Shown: in pieces, positions 1 through 5,571 of the stretch
Numbering within the stretch: the stretch's first letter is position 1
Layout: every line of letters begins with the position of its first letter
Source of the DNA: Alphaproteobacteria bacterium
GTDB taxonomy: Bacteria; Pseudomonadota; Alphaproteobacteria; Rhizobiales; Hyphomicrobiaceae
NCBI GenBank assembly: GCA_024279745.1
Contig: JAJRRE010000214.1
Span: forward strand, 1 to 5,571
Length of the DNA stretch: 5,571 nt
Direction: 5' to 3'
Notes under the pieces: model-generated
Told to the model about the DNA's origin: nothing
The model's input: only the letters and a program-made list of their open reading frames with translations
The model's database searches: none
Translations under genes and position numbers: made by a program

Positions 1-827
1 ACCGCCCAGCCATAGCCGTCAAGCGCGCCGCCAAAGACGTTGTTGAGCTGCACATAAGCCTGGTTGGACTGGAACATGTTGCCGATGCCCAGGGCGCCGA
101 TGAAAATGCCGATGGCATAAAACAGGCCCATGAATTTACCCAGACCGCCCCAGCCGCGCTCTTCCAGGCCCCTGGACAGATAATACATCGGTCCACCGGA
201 GACGGAACCGTCGGGGTTCTCATTGCGGTATTTGACGCCAAGCGTACATTCGACAAACTTAGTCGACATGCCCAATATACCGGCCATGATCAACCAGAAC
301 GTCGCGCCCGGACCGCCAACTGTCACAGCAACGGCAACGCCGCCGATGTTACCGATGCCAACAGTACCGGAGACCGCCGTGGCCAGCGCCTGGAAATGCG
401 AGACCTCACCATGGCTGTTGGGGTCGGAGTAATCGCCGCGCACCAATTCAATCGCGTGCCAAAAAGCGCGCAGGCCGATAAAGCGGGTGTAGACCGTGAA
501 GAAAACACCACCGATCACCAACCATAATACGACCAGTGGTAAGGCCGCGCCAAAGACGTTGATTTTAAAGAACACGATCTTGCCGATGAAAGCGGCAAGC
601 GGCGCGGTGATTGCATTGATTTCGGCGTCAATACCAGACTCTTCTTTTACATTGGCTGGCGGCGAAATGCCCTGGATCCAGGAGCGATACCCGACATTGG
701 GATCTTCAATACCCGAGATCCAGTTTTGTGTTGGGCTACTGGCCCCGCCTTCCGCATAGGCCGGCGCTGCGGCGAGGAAAGCCACACAGGCCATGGCCAG
801 CAGGCCTCTAATAAGTAATTGTCTCAA
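1..827 (-). CDS. Sodium:alanine/amino-acid symporter, AGCS family (N-terminal part, cut at left edge)
   Basis: Inner-membrane carrier of the alanine/glycine:cation symporter (AGCS) family, which imports small neutral amino acids with Na+ (or H+). About 275 codons are present and the C-terminal half lies beyond position 1. Residues 1-25 look like a signal peptide: basic Arg2 and Arg7, a hydrophobic stretch, then AYA before Glu26. A polar periplasmic-type segment follows (about 26-90), then a first strong membrane helix (about 91-112). Family hallmarks are clear: GEVSHFQALATA near residue 140, GTVGIGNIGGVA near 154-165, GGPGATFW near 171-178, KFVECTLGVKYR near 190-201 and GGPMYY near 211-216. 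The second residue after GNI is Gly where the family more often has Ala. The TTG at 827-825 is chosen because it has a purine-rich ribosome site just upstream, gives the signal sequence, and is the first possible start after an in-frame TAA at 845-843. An ATG at codon 12 (794-792) is the alternative. The family is certain; the substrate (alanine, glycine, beta-alanine or other) cannot be read from this fragment. Confidence 0.93.
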   Translation of the reverse strand, partial: MRQLLIRGLLAMACVAFLAAAPAYAEGGASSPTQNWISGIEDPNVGYRSWIQGISPPANVKEESGIDAEINAITAPLAAFIGKIVFFKINVFGAALPLVVLWLVIGGVFFTVYTRFIGLRAFWHAIELVRGDYSDPNSHGEVSHFQALATAVSGTVGIGNIGGVAVAVTVGGPGATFWLIMAGILGMSTKFVECTLGVKYRNENPDGSVSGGPMYYLSRGLEERGWGGLGKFMGLFYAIGIFIGALGIGNMFQSNQAYVQLNNVFGGALDGYGWA

Positions 828-831
828 AACG

Positions 832-838
832 TCCTCCC
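832..838 (-). promoter_or_regulatory. Ribosome binding site for the symporter's TTG start
   Basis: GGGAGGA on the minus strand ends four bases before the TTG at 827-825. The spacing is a little short but workable, and no ATG or GTG start lies in frame between this site and the upstream stop. It is the main reason for preferring TTG over the internal ATG at 794-792. Confidence 0.6.
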
Positions 839-890
839 AATGTTACTTCTTATTATTGTAGTTATAGTTACCCCGCGTTTTTTCCCCTCT

Positions 891-1322
891 TTAAGGAACC
901 ACTGTGACCGGTACGGGTGAGCTTTGCACCAGGTTTGCTGCGACCGATCCAAACAACATGTTCTTCAATCCGGTCTCGCCTTTGCGGCCGATAAAAATCT
1001 GCGCGGCGGCGTGCTGGTCGGCCAGCTCCAGCAATGTTTTGGCCGGATGGCCATGGCGCACGACAGTTTCCACATCGATGCCGGCGTCCTTCAATTTTGC
1101 CGCCACCGGGTCAACGACCGTTTGGGCACGGCTAAGTTCTTCTTCGCGGCGCTTGTGACGCTCTTCGTTTTCTTCGGGAGTGTTGAAGGAATAGGGCGAC
1201 CATTCAATCACATAGGCGGCGACGATTTTGGCGCCGCCCAGTTTTGCCCGCTCGGCAGCAAATTCAACCGCTTTGTCGCTGCCGGGGCTGCCGTCAACAG
1301 CAAGTAGGAAGGTATTAGTCAT
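891..1322 (-). CDS. Universal stress protein, UspA family (single domain, ATP-binding type)
   Basis: A 143-residue cytoplasmic Usp-fold protein, the usual length for a single-domain member. The N-terminal strand carries Asp10 in AVDGS, which contacts the nucleotide in the family. Residues 112-126 fit the ATP-binding pattern G-2X-G-9X-G(S/T), with Gly112, Gly115, Gly125 and Ser126, so this is the nucleotide-binding class. A charged, Glu/Arg-rich helix spans about 50-66, and the protein ends in the usual beta strand (PVPVTVVP). The ATG at 1322 has a GAGGAG ribosome site (1334-1329) at good spacing. The stop lies 63 bp before the symporter TTG with no visible terminator between, so the two are probably co-transcribed. 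Usp proteins encoded beside transporters are known: TeaD beside the TeaABC ectoine transporter of Halomonas influences transport activity. A similar role for this protein is an inference from position only. Confidence 0.93.
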   Translation of the reverse strand: MTNTFLLAVDGSPGSDKAVEFAAERAKLGGAKIVAAYVIEWSPYSFNTPEENEERHKRREEELSRAQTVVDPVAAKLKDAGIDVETVVRHGHPAKTLLELADQHAAAQIFIGRKGETGLKNMLFGSVAANLVQSSPVPVTVVP

Positions 1323-1445
1323 AGCTGTCTCCTCAATTTTTCTTTGCGAATATTATTGCGATAACGATCTTGAGTTTAGGCGGCGATAGCGGCGCACCTG
1401 TCCCCAAACGCGGACGCAAATCAGACATACAACTCAAAGCTCCGG

Positions 1446-1481
1446 CGTCATGATCAGCGTGACGAGACTTAAGCGTCGTCA
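1446..1481. repeat. Cluster of alternating CGTCA/TGACG half-sites, candidate operator
   Basis: CGTCA at 1446-1450, TGACG at 1460-1464 and CGTCA at 1477-1481 form two overlapping inverted repeats. The second is the cleaner: TGACGA (1460-1465) and TCGTCA (1476-1481) are perfect complements ten bases apart. Their place in the divergent region suggests a regulator binding site, but the protein is unknown and chance is not excluded. Confidence 0.35.
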
Positions 1482-1655
1482 ACGCACTCCCAGTCGACGC
1501 CAGGGCGCCGGTAACGCAAAAGATTCATTTTTCCACACGCCAGCCTCCCCCTCACGGCTGCTTGCACTAGAGGCAGGCGAGGAGTTCACAACGGAGCGGC
1601 AATGGCAGGTCTTTGAATTATTATATTGACGATACGCCCACATCTGGCCCAGTCT

Positions 1656-1665
1656 ATAGGTCCAG
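1656..1665 (-). promoter_or_regulatory. TauR-like operator half-site (CTGGACCTAT on the minus strand)
   Basis: This matches 9 of 10 bases of CTGGACYTAA, the direct-repeat unit I recall for the MocR regulator TauR of Rhodobacter. It lies 25 bases before the preferred regulator start, where an autoregulatory site would be expected. A second near-match is at 3235-3244, and the two share the eight bases TGGACCTA. Only one full copy is seen here; a partial CTGG at 1644-1647 lies nearby. Confidence 0.4.
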
Positions 1666-1680
1666 TTGCCAGGTTTCAGT

Positions 1681-1684
1681 AGGA
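1681..1684 (+). promoter_or_regulatory. Ribosome binding site that sets the MocR regulator start
   Basis: AGGA sits six bases before ATG 1691. The longer reading frame from TTG 1613 has only GGAG at 1593-1596, which is too far away to serve it. This favours the ATG, which also places the start shortly before the DNA-binding domain, as is normal for the family. Confidence 0.6.
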
Positions 1685-1690
1685 CAGTTG

Positions 1691-3223
1691 ATGCACGACT
1701 TTCTTTTTCAGATACAGCGCTCTAGTTCAACGTCGCTGCAATCGCAGATCAGACAGGTGTTGGTCTCCGCCATTTTGGCTGGGCAGCTCCCGGCCGATGA
1801 ACGGTTGCCGTCGACACGTGAAATGGCCAAGACCTTGGGCGTGTCGCGCAATACGGTTTTACAAGCTTATTTGTGTTTGGTGGATGACGGCTATCTTTTG
1901 GCACGCGACCGCAGCGGCTATTACGTCAACGGCGAAATTAAACAAGTTGGATTGGAAGCGCCGCTGAACCAAGCTGATGTGCGCGCCCAAGCCCAACAAG
2001 GTGTAAACGCCAAAGGAATGAATTGGCGCTCGAAGTTTCGCGTACAGCCGGCGCATCAACATAATATTCAAAAACCCTCGCGCTGGCATGACTATCCTTA
2101 TCCGTTCAACTACGGCCAGATAGATCACAAACATTTCCCAATTGCGGAGTGGCGCGACTGCTCCCGGCAGGGGCTTGGCACCAAATGGCTCGACGTGTGG
2201 ACCAAGGACGCGCAAGACCAGGATGATCCGATGCTGGTCGAACAGATCAGAACGCGGCTTCTGCCACGGCGCGGGATTTTGGCCTCGACCGATGAAATCT
2301 TAATCACCATGGGCGCGCAAAATGCGCTTTATCTGCTGGCCAGTTTGTTGGTTACGGATCATACGACGGTTGGCTTTGAAGAGCCCGGCTATCCCGATGC
2401 GCGCAATATTTTTGATCTAAAAACCAAACGAATGCTGCCGATATCAGTCGATGAGCAGGGCATGGTTGTCGATAGCCGGCTTGATATGTGCGATATGGTT
2501 TTTGTGACCCCGTCGCATCAATTCCCAACTACCGTCACCATGACCAGGGGGCGCCGCGAAGCCTTGATGGCAAAAGCGATCGAGCGCTCCATGATCATCA
2601 TCGAAGACGACTATGAATTTGAGGCCAACTATCTCAATCAGCCGACACCGGCGCTCAAATCAATGGACCGGGGCGGCAATGTGATCTATGTCGGCTCCTT
2701 GTCGAAATCCTTCTTTCCTGGCTTGCGTATCGGCTTTCTTGTCGGGCCGCGTGAGGTCATCGATGAAGCGCGCGCCTTGCGCCGTCTCATGGTGCGTCAT
2801 CCCCCTTGCAACAATCAGCGCACCAGCGCGCTGTTTTTGTCCTTGGGACACCATGATGCCTTGTTGCATCGTCTCAACCGGATCTATCGCTCGCGCTGGC
2901 AGGAAATGGGCCACGCCCTAAAGAAACATATGCCTAATTCAAGCCGCGCCCCGTCTTTTGGCGGCTCCTGTTACTGGGTGCGCGGTCCAGATGGACTAGA
3001 CGCCAATCAGTTGGCGATTGATGCGCTCAAAGAGGGAATTGTTCTGGAGCCGGGGGGGATTTTCTTTTGTACGCCCGGAGCACCAAAAAATTATTTCCGA
3101 CTTGGATTTTCATCAATTGAACAACAGCAAATTGAACCTGGAATCAGACTTTTAGCGCAAATTATTGATCGCCAGACCAATGCCACCGCTGCCGCGCCAC
3201 AGTATGAGCGCTCTGGCCCATAG
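1691..3223 (+). CDS. MocR-family transcriptional regulator, TauR/EnuR-like (GntR winged helix plus aminotransferase-like PLP domain)
   Basis: A 510-residue cytoplasmic regulator with the usual MocR length and order. Residues about 14-80 form the GntR-type winged helix-turn-helix (SLQSQIRQVLVSAIL, then LPSTREMAKTLGVSRNTV and a YLLARDRSGYYV wing). A linker leads to a class-I aminotransferase-like domain from about 139. There EEPGYPDARN, the MocR signature SHQFPTTVTM, and EDDYEFE (Asp306 and Tyr308, expected to hold the PLP ring) precede Lys339 in GSLSKSFFPG, the expected Schiff-base lysine. Arg470 in YFRLGFSS is the expected carboxylate-binding arginine. FNYGQID, RTRLLPRRGI, RRLMVRHPPCNNQR and the EPGGIFF-to-FRLGFSSI ending resemble, as I recall the families, the TauR (taurine) and EnuR (ectoine) branch more than GabR or PdxR. 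All key PLP residues are intact, so it probably senses an amino compound by aldimine formation. The frame is open back to TTG 1613 (536 residues), but ATG 1691 has the better ribosome site. It lies divergent from usp-symporter and upstream of mmsA, and both are plausible targets. Family call is firm; ligand unknown. Confidence 0.93.
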   Translation: MHDFLFQIQRSSSTSLQSQIRQVLVSAILAGQLPADERLPSTREMAKTLGVSRNTVLQAYLCLVDDGYLLARDRSGYYVNGEIKQVGLEAPLNQADVRAQAQQGVNAKGMNWRSKFRVQPAHQHNIQKPSRWHDYPYPFNYGQIDHKHFPIAEWRDCSRQGLGTKWLDVWTKDAQDQDDPMLVEQIRTRLLPRRGILASTDEILITMGAQNALYLLASLLVTDHTTVGFEEPGYPDARNIFDLKTKRMLPISVDEQGMVVDSRLDMCDMVFVTPSHQFPTTVTMTRGRREALMAKAIERSMIIIEDDYEFEANYLNQPTPALKSMDRGGNVIYVGSLSKSFFPGLRIGFLVGPREVIDEARALRRLMVRHPPCNNQRTSALFLSLGHHDALLHRLNRIYRSRWQEMGHALKKHMPNSSRAPSFGGSCYWVRGPDGLDANQLAIDALKEGIVLEPGGIFFCTPGAPKNYFRLGFSSIEQQQIEPGIRLLAQIIDRQTNATAAAPQYERSGP

Positions 3224-3234
3224 ATTTCCCGCAA

Positions 3235-3244
3235 TTGGACCTAA
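3235..3244 (+). promoter_or_regulatory. TauR-like operator half-site (TTGGACCTAA)
   Basis: Nine of ten bases match CTGGACYTAA, and the eight-base core TGGACCTA is shared with the site at 1656-1665 in front of the regulator. It lies 12 bases after the regulator stop and about 340 bases before mmsA, rather far upstream for a direct promoter operator. No second copy in direct repeat is seen, which weakens the call. Confidence 0.35.
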
Positions 3245-3448
3245 GGCGCGGACCGGCATTTGTGTTCAATAGGCAGCAGATCGGGCAGTGTTCGATGACC
3301 ATTCTGTTCCGTGGTTGCCATTGTTCGGTTTGCCGGTCTGGCTGAAATGGGTGACTTTTGAGCCAGCCATAAAGCGTCGCAGTTTTCAGGTTGCAGCATC
3401 AGGGCAGCGGCGCCTGAGCTGCGGCGCTTGTTCGTTTGCATGTTCCCT

Positions 3449-3477
3449 AATAGCTAATAGCTGTTAGCTATTCAGCT
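3449..3477. repeat. AGCT-phased palindrome, candidate operator upstream of mmsA
   Basis: AATAGCTAA (3449-3457) and TTAGCTATT (3464-3472) are perfect nine-base inverted repeats around a TAGCTG centre. AGCT occurs four times, starting at 3452, 3459, 3466 and 3474, so the steps are 7, 7 and 8 bases. AATAGCT is also directly repeated at 3449-3455 and 3456-3462. The element is AT-rich beside GC-rich flanks, has no following T-run, and sits about 110 bases before the mmsA start, so a protein-binding site is more likely than a terminator. Confidence 0.55.
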
Positions 3478-3556
3478 GACCGATTGCCTAACGAACGAGT
3501 TGACAATTTCTGTGTGGCGGAGCACGTCGACCATGCAACATCAATGATCCCAAGGA

Positions 3557-3562
3557 TATAAA
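3557..3562 (+). promoter_or_regulatory. Possible -10 box for mmsA
   Basis: TATAAA lies 24 bases before ATG 3587, leaving room for a short leader of about 18 bases. At 17-base spacing the -35 position (3534-3539) reads TGCAAC, a poor match, so the promoter may depend on an activator. The TTGACA at 3500-3505 is too far upstream to pair with it. Confidence 0.35.
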
Positions 3563-3586
3563 TTCTGTGAGAAGGAAGTTTTTGAC

Positions 3587-5089
3587 ATGCGCAAGATAGA
3601 ACATTTGATTAGCGGCAAAATGGTTGCCGGCGCTAGCGGTAATTTTGCGGATGTCGTTAACCCGGCAACGGGGGAAGTAATCGCCGCGACACCATTGGCA
3701 AGCGCTGATGAAGTCAATACTGCCGTAGCATCAGCCCATGCAGCATTGCCCGCGTGGGCGGCCATGCCGCCGGCCAAGCGCGCCGAAATCATGTTTAACT
3801 TCCGTGATATCCTTAAATCTAATCTCGCCGATCTGGCACCATTACTGTCGCAAGAACACGGCAAAACCAATGCCGATGCGCTTGGCGAAATCGGCCGCGG
3901 GATTGAAGTCGTGGAATTTGCCTGCGGGATTCCCCATTTGCTCAAAGGCGAATATTCATCGGCCGTATCATCAGGCGTCGACAGCTATACCATGCGCCAG
4001 CCGGTCGGCGTTTGTGCCGGGATTACGCCGTTCAACTTCCCCGCGATGGTGCCGATGTGGATGTATCCAGTGGCCATCGCCTGCGGTAATACCTTTGTGC
4101 TTAAGCCGTCGGAAAAAGATCCCACGGTCGCCTTGCGCATCGCAGAACTCTTTGGCGAGGCCGGACTTCCTCCCGGCGTGCTCAATGTCATTAACGGCGA
4201 CAAGCTGGCAGTTGATACCTTGCTTGCCCACCCCAATATTGACGCGATCAGTTTTGTCGGCTCGACGGCAATCGGCGAATACATCTATCAGACCGGCGCC
4301 GGCAACGGCAAGCGCGTGCAGGCTCTGTGCGGCGCCAAGAACCATCTGGTGGTGATGCCGGACGCGGATATGGATCAAACCGTCGACGCGCTGATCGGGT
4401 CGGGGTTTGGCTCGGCAGGCGAGCGCTGTATGGCGATTTCCGTTGCCGTGCCCGTGGGAGAAGATACCGCTGATCGCCTTGTCGCCAAGCTGAAGCCGCG
4501 CATCGAAGCGCTCAAAATCGGCCCCCATACGGATATGGATGCTGAAATGGGGCCGGTTATTTCCAAGCAGAGCTTTGATCGCATCAACGGCTTTATTGCC
4601 GGTGGTATCGATGCGGGCGCAGAGCTGGTGGTCGATGGGCGCGATTTTAAGCTGCAAGGCTATGAGGGCGGTTATTTCATGGCCGGCAGTCTGTTCGACA
4701 ACGTAACCACGGACATGGATATCTATAAGGAAGAGATCTTCGGTCCGGTGCTGTCGGTGGTGCGCGCCAAAGCCTATGACGAGGCGGTTGAAATGATCAA
4801 CGACCACGAATATGGCAATGGCGTTGCGATCTTTACGCGCGACGGCGATACGGCGCGCGACTTCAATGCCCGCGTCCAAATCGGCATGGTCGGTATCAAT
4901 GTCCCAATCCCGGTACCCGTCGCCTATCATTCATTCGGCGGTTGGAAGCGCTCGCTATTTGGCGATCATCATATTCACGGCATGGAAGGCGTGCGCTTCT
5001 ATACGCGGCTGAAAACCACAACCATGCGCTGGCCATCGGGAATGCGTGAAGGCGCTGAGTTTAACTTTTCTCGCGGCTCTGACGCTTAA
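3587..5089 (+). CDS. mmsA: CoA-acylating methylmalonate-semialdehyde dehydrogenase (also acts on malonate semialdehyde)
   Basis: A 500-residue cytoplasmic aldehyde dehydrogenase, the usual full length. The family oxidises methylmalonate semialdehyde to propionyl-CoA, and malonate semialdehyde to acetyl-CoA, with NAD+ and CoA and release of CO2. It serves valine, thymine/uracil, beta-alanine and inositol breakdown. Visible residues: Asn150 in TPFNFPAM (oxyanion hole), Lys173 in VLKPSE and Gly225-Ser226 in FVGST (NAD binding), catalytic Cys281 in FGSAGERCMA with Arg280 before it, and Glu383-Phe385 in EEIFGP. The Glu that acts as general base in hydrolytic aldehyde dehydrogenases is replaced (CGAKNH, Asn252 region), as expected of this CoA-dependent subfamily. 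The ending from GGWKRSLFGD through FYTRLKT to the MRWP motif is typical. ATG 3587 has AAGGAAG (3572-3578) eight bases before it. It appears to be a single-gene transcript with its own promoter region and terminator. The orthologue iolA is the same family; context (amino-acid symporter, MocR regulator) suits an amino-acid role better. No odd features. Confidence 0.96.
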   Translation: MRKIEHLISGKMVAGASGNFADVVNPATGEVIAATPLASADEVNTAVASAHAALPAWAAMPPAKRAEIMFNFRDILKSNLADLAPLLSQEHGKTNADALGEIGRGIEVVEFACGIPHLLKGEYSSAVSSGVDSYTMRQPVGVCAGITPFNFPAMVPMWMYPVAIACGNTFVLKPSEKDPTVALRIAELFGEAGLPPGVLNVINGDKLAVDTLLAHPNIDAISFVGSTAIGEYIYQTGAGNGKRVQALCGAKNHLVVMPDADMDQTVDALIGSGFGSAGERCMAISVAVPVGEDTADRLVAKLKPRIEALKIGPHTDMDAEMGPVISKQSFDRINGFIAGGIDAGAELVVDGRDFKLQGYEGGYFMAGSLFDNVTTDMDIYKEEIFGPVLSVVRAKAYDEAVEMINDHEYGNGVAIFTRDGDTARDFNARVQIGMVGINVPIPVPVAYHSFGGWKRSLFGDHHIHGMEGVRFYTRLKTTTMRWPSGMREGAEFNFSRGSDA

Positions 5090-5142
5090 ATGTCGGGGTA
5101 GCTGTTGGAGCAATCAATCTGGCCGAAACATAACATGCCGGT

Positions 5143-5192
5143 ACAGCCGTCTTATTGGTGGGAGATCCCCTGATGAGGCGGCTGTTTTGTTT
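5143..5192 (+). terminator. Intrinsic terminator of mmsA
   Basis: A long hairpin begins 54 bases after the mmsA stop. The arms (5143-5161 and 5167-5185) pair over about 19 positions with one U-C mismatch near the loop and several G-U pairs; the base of the stem, ACAGCCG with CGGCTGT, is perfect. The loop is about five bases, and TTTTGTTTAT follows. The minus-strand side has no T-run, so it works mainly for mmsA and not for the convergent phosphatase gene. Confidence 0.85.
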
Positions 5193-5280
5193 ATACAGTT
5201 GGCAATGGCGCCGATCAGGAGGCGGGGAGGAAGCGCGGCCAGAAGGCGCGGAAGGGGGATTACCCATGGGTTTTGTAAGC

Positions 5281-5571
5281 CTATTCGCGGCGCAGCACTT
5301 TGTTCACAATTGTGTTGGCAAATGAGCCGGCATGGTAGGAGGTTTTAACCTCTTCTGGGTCGTAAACGGTGTCTATCCAGTCAACGAAGGATAGCGGTGT
5401 GGCGGCGTTGTATTCGATGTAGCGCTGGAAAAAATAATCTAAAATTCCGGTGTCTGCCTGGCGAATATGGCCATATTTCCAATGTAGCTGCGTCATTGCC
5501 TTCTCGACCGGCATGTCGAGCTGCCAGATGCAGTAGAGCACGCTCATCAACCCGGCCCGGTCCGCGCCCGA
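5281..5571 (-). CDS. Tyrosine/dual-specificity protein phosphatase superfamily (C-terminal part, cut at right edge)
   Basis: The 96 codons present begin SGADRAGLMSVLYC. SGADR followed by AG is the back half of a cysteine-phosphatase P-loop (CX5R, typically HCKSGADRAG). The Arg is codon 5 here, and the catalytic Cys is predicted two codons beyond the window. After the loop come a helix (about 7-20), KAMTQLHWKYGHIRQADTG and a Trp/Tyr-rich C-terminal region ending VLRRE before TAG at 5283-5281. The family removes phosphate from protein tyrosine or serine/threonine, or sometimes from lipids or sugars; which applies here is not visible. A start at the TTG or ATG near 5550 would break the active site, so the frame must extend past the edge. 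It is convergent with mmsA, separated by 191 bp, and probably unrelated in function. Confidence 0.8.
   Translation of the reverse strand, partial: SGADRAGLMSVLYCIWQLDMPVEKAMTQLHWKYGHIRQADTGILDYFFQRYIEYNAATPLSFVDWIDTVYDPEEVKTSYHAGSFANTIVNKVLRRE

Larger units (their letters stand above)
1323..1690. other. Divergent control region between usp-symporter genes and the MocR regulator
   Basis: This stretch separates genes facing away from each other and has no convincing protein-coding content. For the minus-strand genes, TAATAT at 1355-1350 is a possible -10 box, 28 bases before the Usp start, but no good -35 is seen. For the plus-strand regulator, TATTAT at 1619-1624 is a possible -10 box, again without a clear -35. 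Three CGTCA/TGACG half-sites lie at 1446-1481, and a TauR-like motif lies at 1656-1665 (both listed separately). A four-codon reading frame (ATG 1602 to TGA 1616, Met-Ala-Gly-Leu) has GGAG five bases before it and overlaps the TTG at 1613. Confidence 0.6.
3224..3586 (+). other. Intergenic control region upstream of mmsA
   Basis: A 363-bp gap between the regulator stop and mmsA. It holds a TauR-like motif (3235-3244), a 14-base imperfect tandem repeat around GC(A/T)GCGGCGC (3404-3431), an AGCT palindrome/repeat (3449-3477), and a TATAAA box (3557-3562). A perfect TTGACA at 3500-3505 has no -10 box at normal spacing. No intrinsic terminator follows the regulator: the CTGGCT/AGCCAG hairpin (3338-3366) has a 17-base loop and no T-run. 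A 66-codon minus-strand frame (3441-3241) is not convincing as a gene. Confidence 0.6.

Noticed and set aside
223..759. Plus-strand frames of 69 and 87 codons near the left end
   Set aside because: They are antisense shadows of the AGCS symporter, whose minus-strand frame is unbroken and has clear family motifs.
3338..3366. CTGGCT/AGCCAG hairpin as a terminator for the regulator
   Set aside because: The stem is only six bases with a 17-base loop, and no T-run follows.
3241..3441. 66-codon minus-strand open frame in the gap before mmsA
   Set aside because: There is only a weak AGGG close to the ATG, no recognisable motif and an unstructured composition. It could be a real small gene only if conserved in relatives.
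3500..3505. Perfect TTGACA as the mmsA -35 box
   Set aside because: The bases 16 to 18 positions downstream (around 3522-3529) show no -10 resemblance, and the good TATAAA at 3557 is 51 bases away.
3971..4930. 319-codon minus-strand open frame opposite mmsA
   Set aside because: It lies wholly antisense to a clear mmsA, its protein is rich in His, Arg, Asp and Ile without any recognisable domain, and it reflects the codon bias of the real gene.
5221..5268. Purine-rich stretch with a repeated GCGCGG, considered as a regulatory RNA or repeat array
   Set aside because: The repeat is short and imperfect, no stable hairpin was found, and nothing ties it to a known element.
5046..5348. 100-codon plus-strand frame across the mmsA 3' end and terminator
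   Set aside because: It starts inside mmsA, runs through the strong terminator hairpin and overlaps the phosphatase gene; the product is Arg-rich and unlike a real protein.

Overview
The window looks like chromosomal DNA from an alphaproteobacterium of moderate GC content. The basis is the style of the proteins: a long-form AGCS sodium:amino-acid symporter, a TauR/EnuR-type MocR regulator, and a CoA-acylating (methyl)malonate-semialdehyde dehydrogenase. No genus is claimed. I see no insertion sequence, phage gene, CRISPR array, tRNA or rRNA.

Layout. Positions 1-827 (minus) hold the N-terminal half of an AGCS symporter that runs off the left edge. It starts at a TTG codon and has a signal-peptide-like N-terminus. 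Positions 891-1322 (minus) hold a single-domain, ATP-binding-type universal stress protein, 63 bp upstream of the symporter on the same strand and probably in one operon with it. A divergent control region separates this pair from a plus-strand MocR regulator (GntR-type winged helix fused to an aminotransferase-like PLP domain), whose better-supported start is ATG 1691. A 363-bp gap carrying several candidate regulatory elements leads to mmsA at 3587-5089 (plus). mmsA ends in a strong intrinsic terminator (5143-5192). A convergent minus-strand gene (5571-5281) supplies the C-terminal part of a tyrosine/dual-specificity phosphatase, cut at the right edge within its CX5R active-site loop.

How the genes may work together (inference). 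The regulator resembles the TauR/EnuR branch of MocR proteins, which sense amino compounds through PLP. The symporter imports small amino acids, and MmsA turns malonate or methylmalonate semialdehyde into acetyl-CoA or propionyl-CoA. This fits a small unit for use of beta-alanine, 3-aminoisobutyrate or a similar amino compound, although the aminotransferase that would link uptake to MmsA is not in the window. Two near-matches to the TauR-type site CTGGACYTAA lie on either side of the regulator gene, and a striking AGCT-repeat palindrome lies upstream of mmsA. These regulatory elements are the most interesting part of the window. I found no clear novel defence or mobile system.
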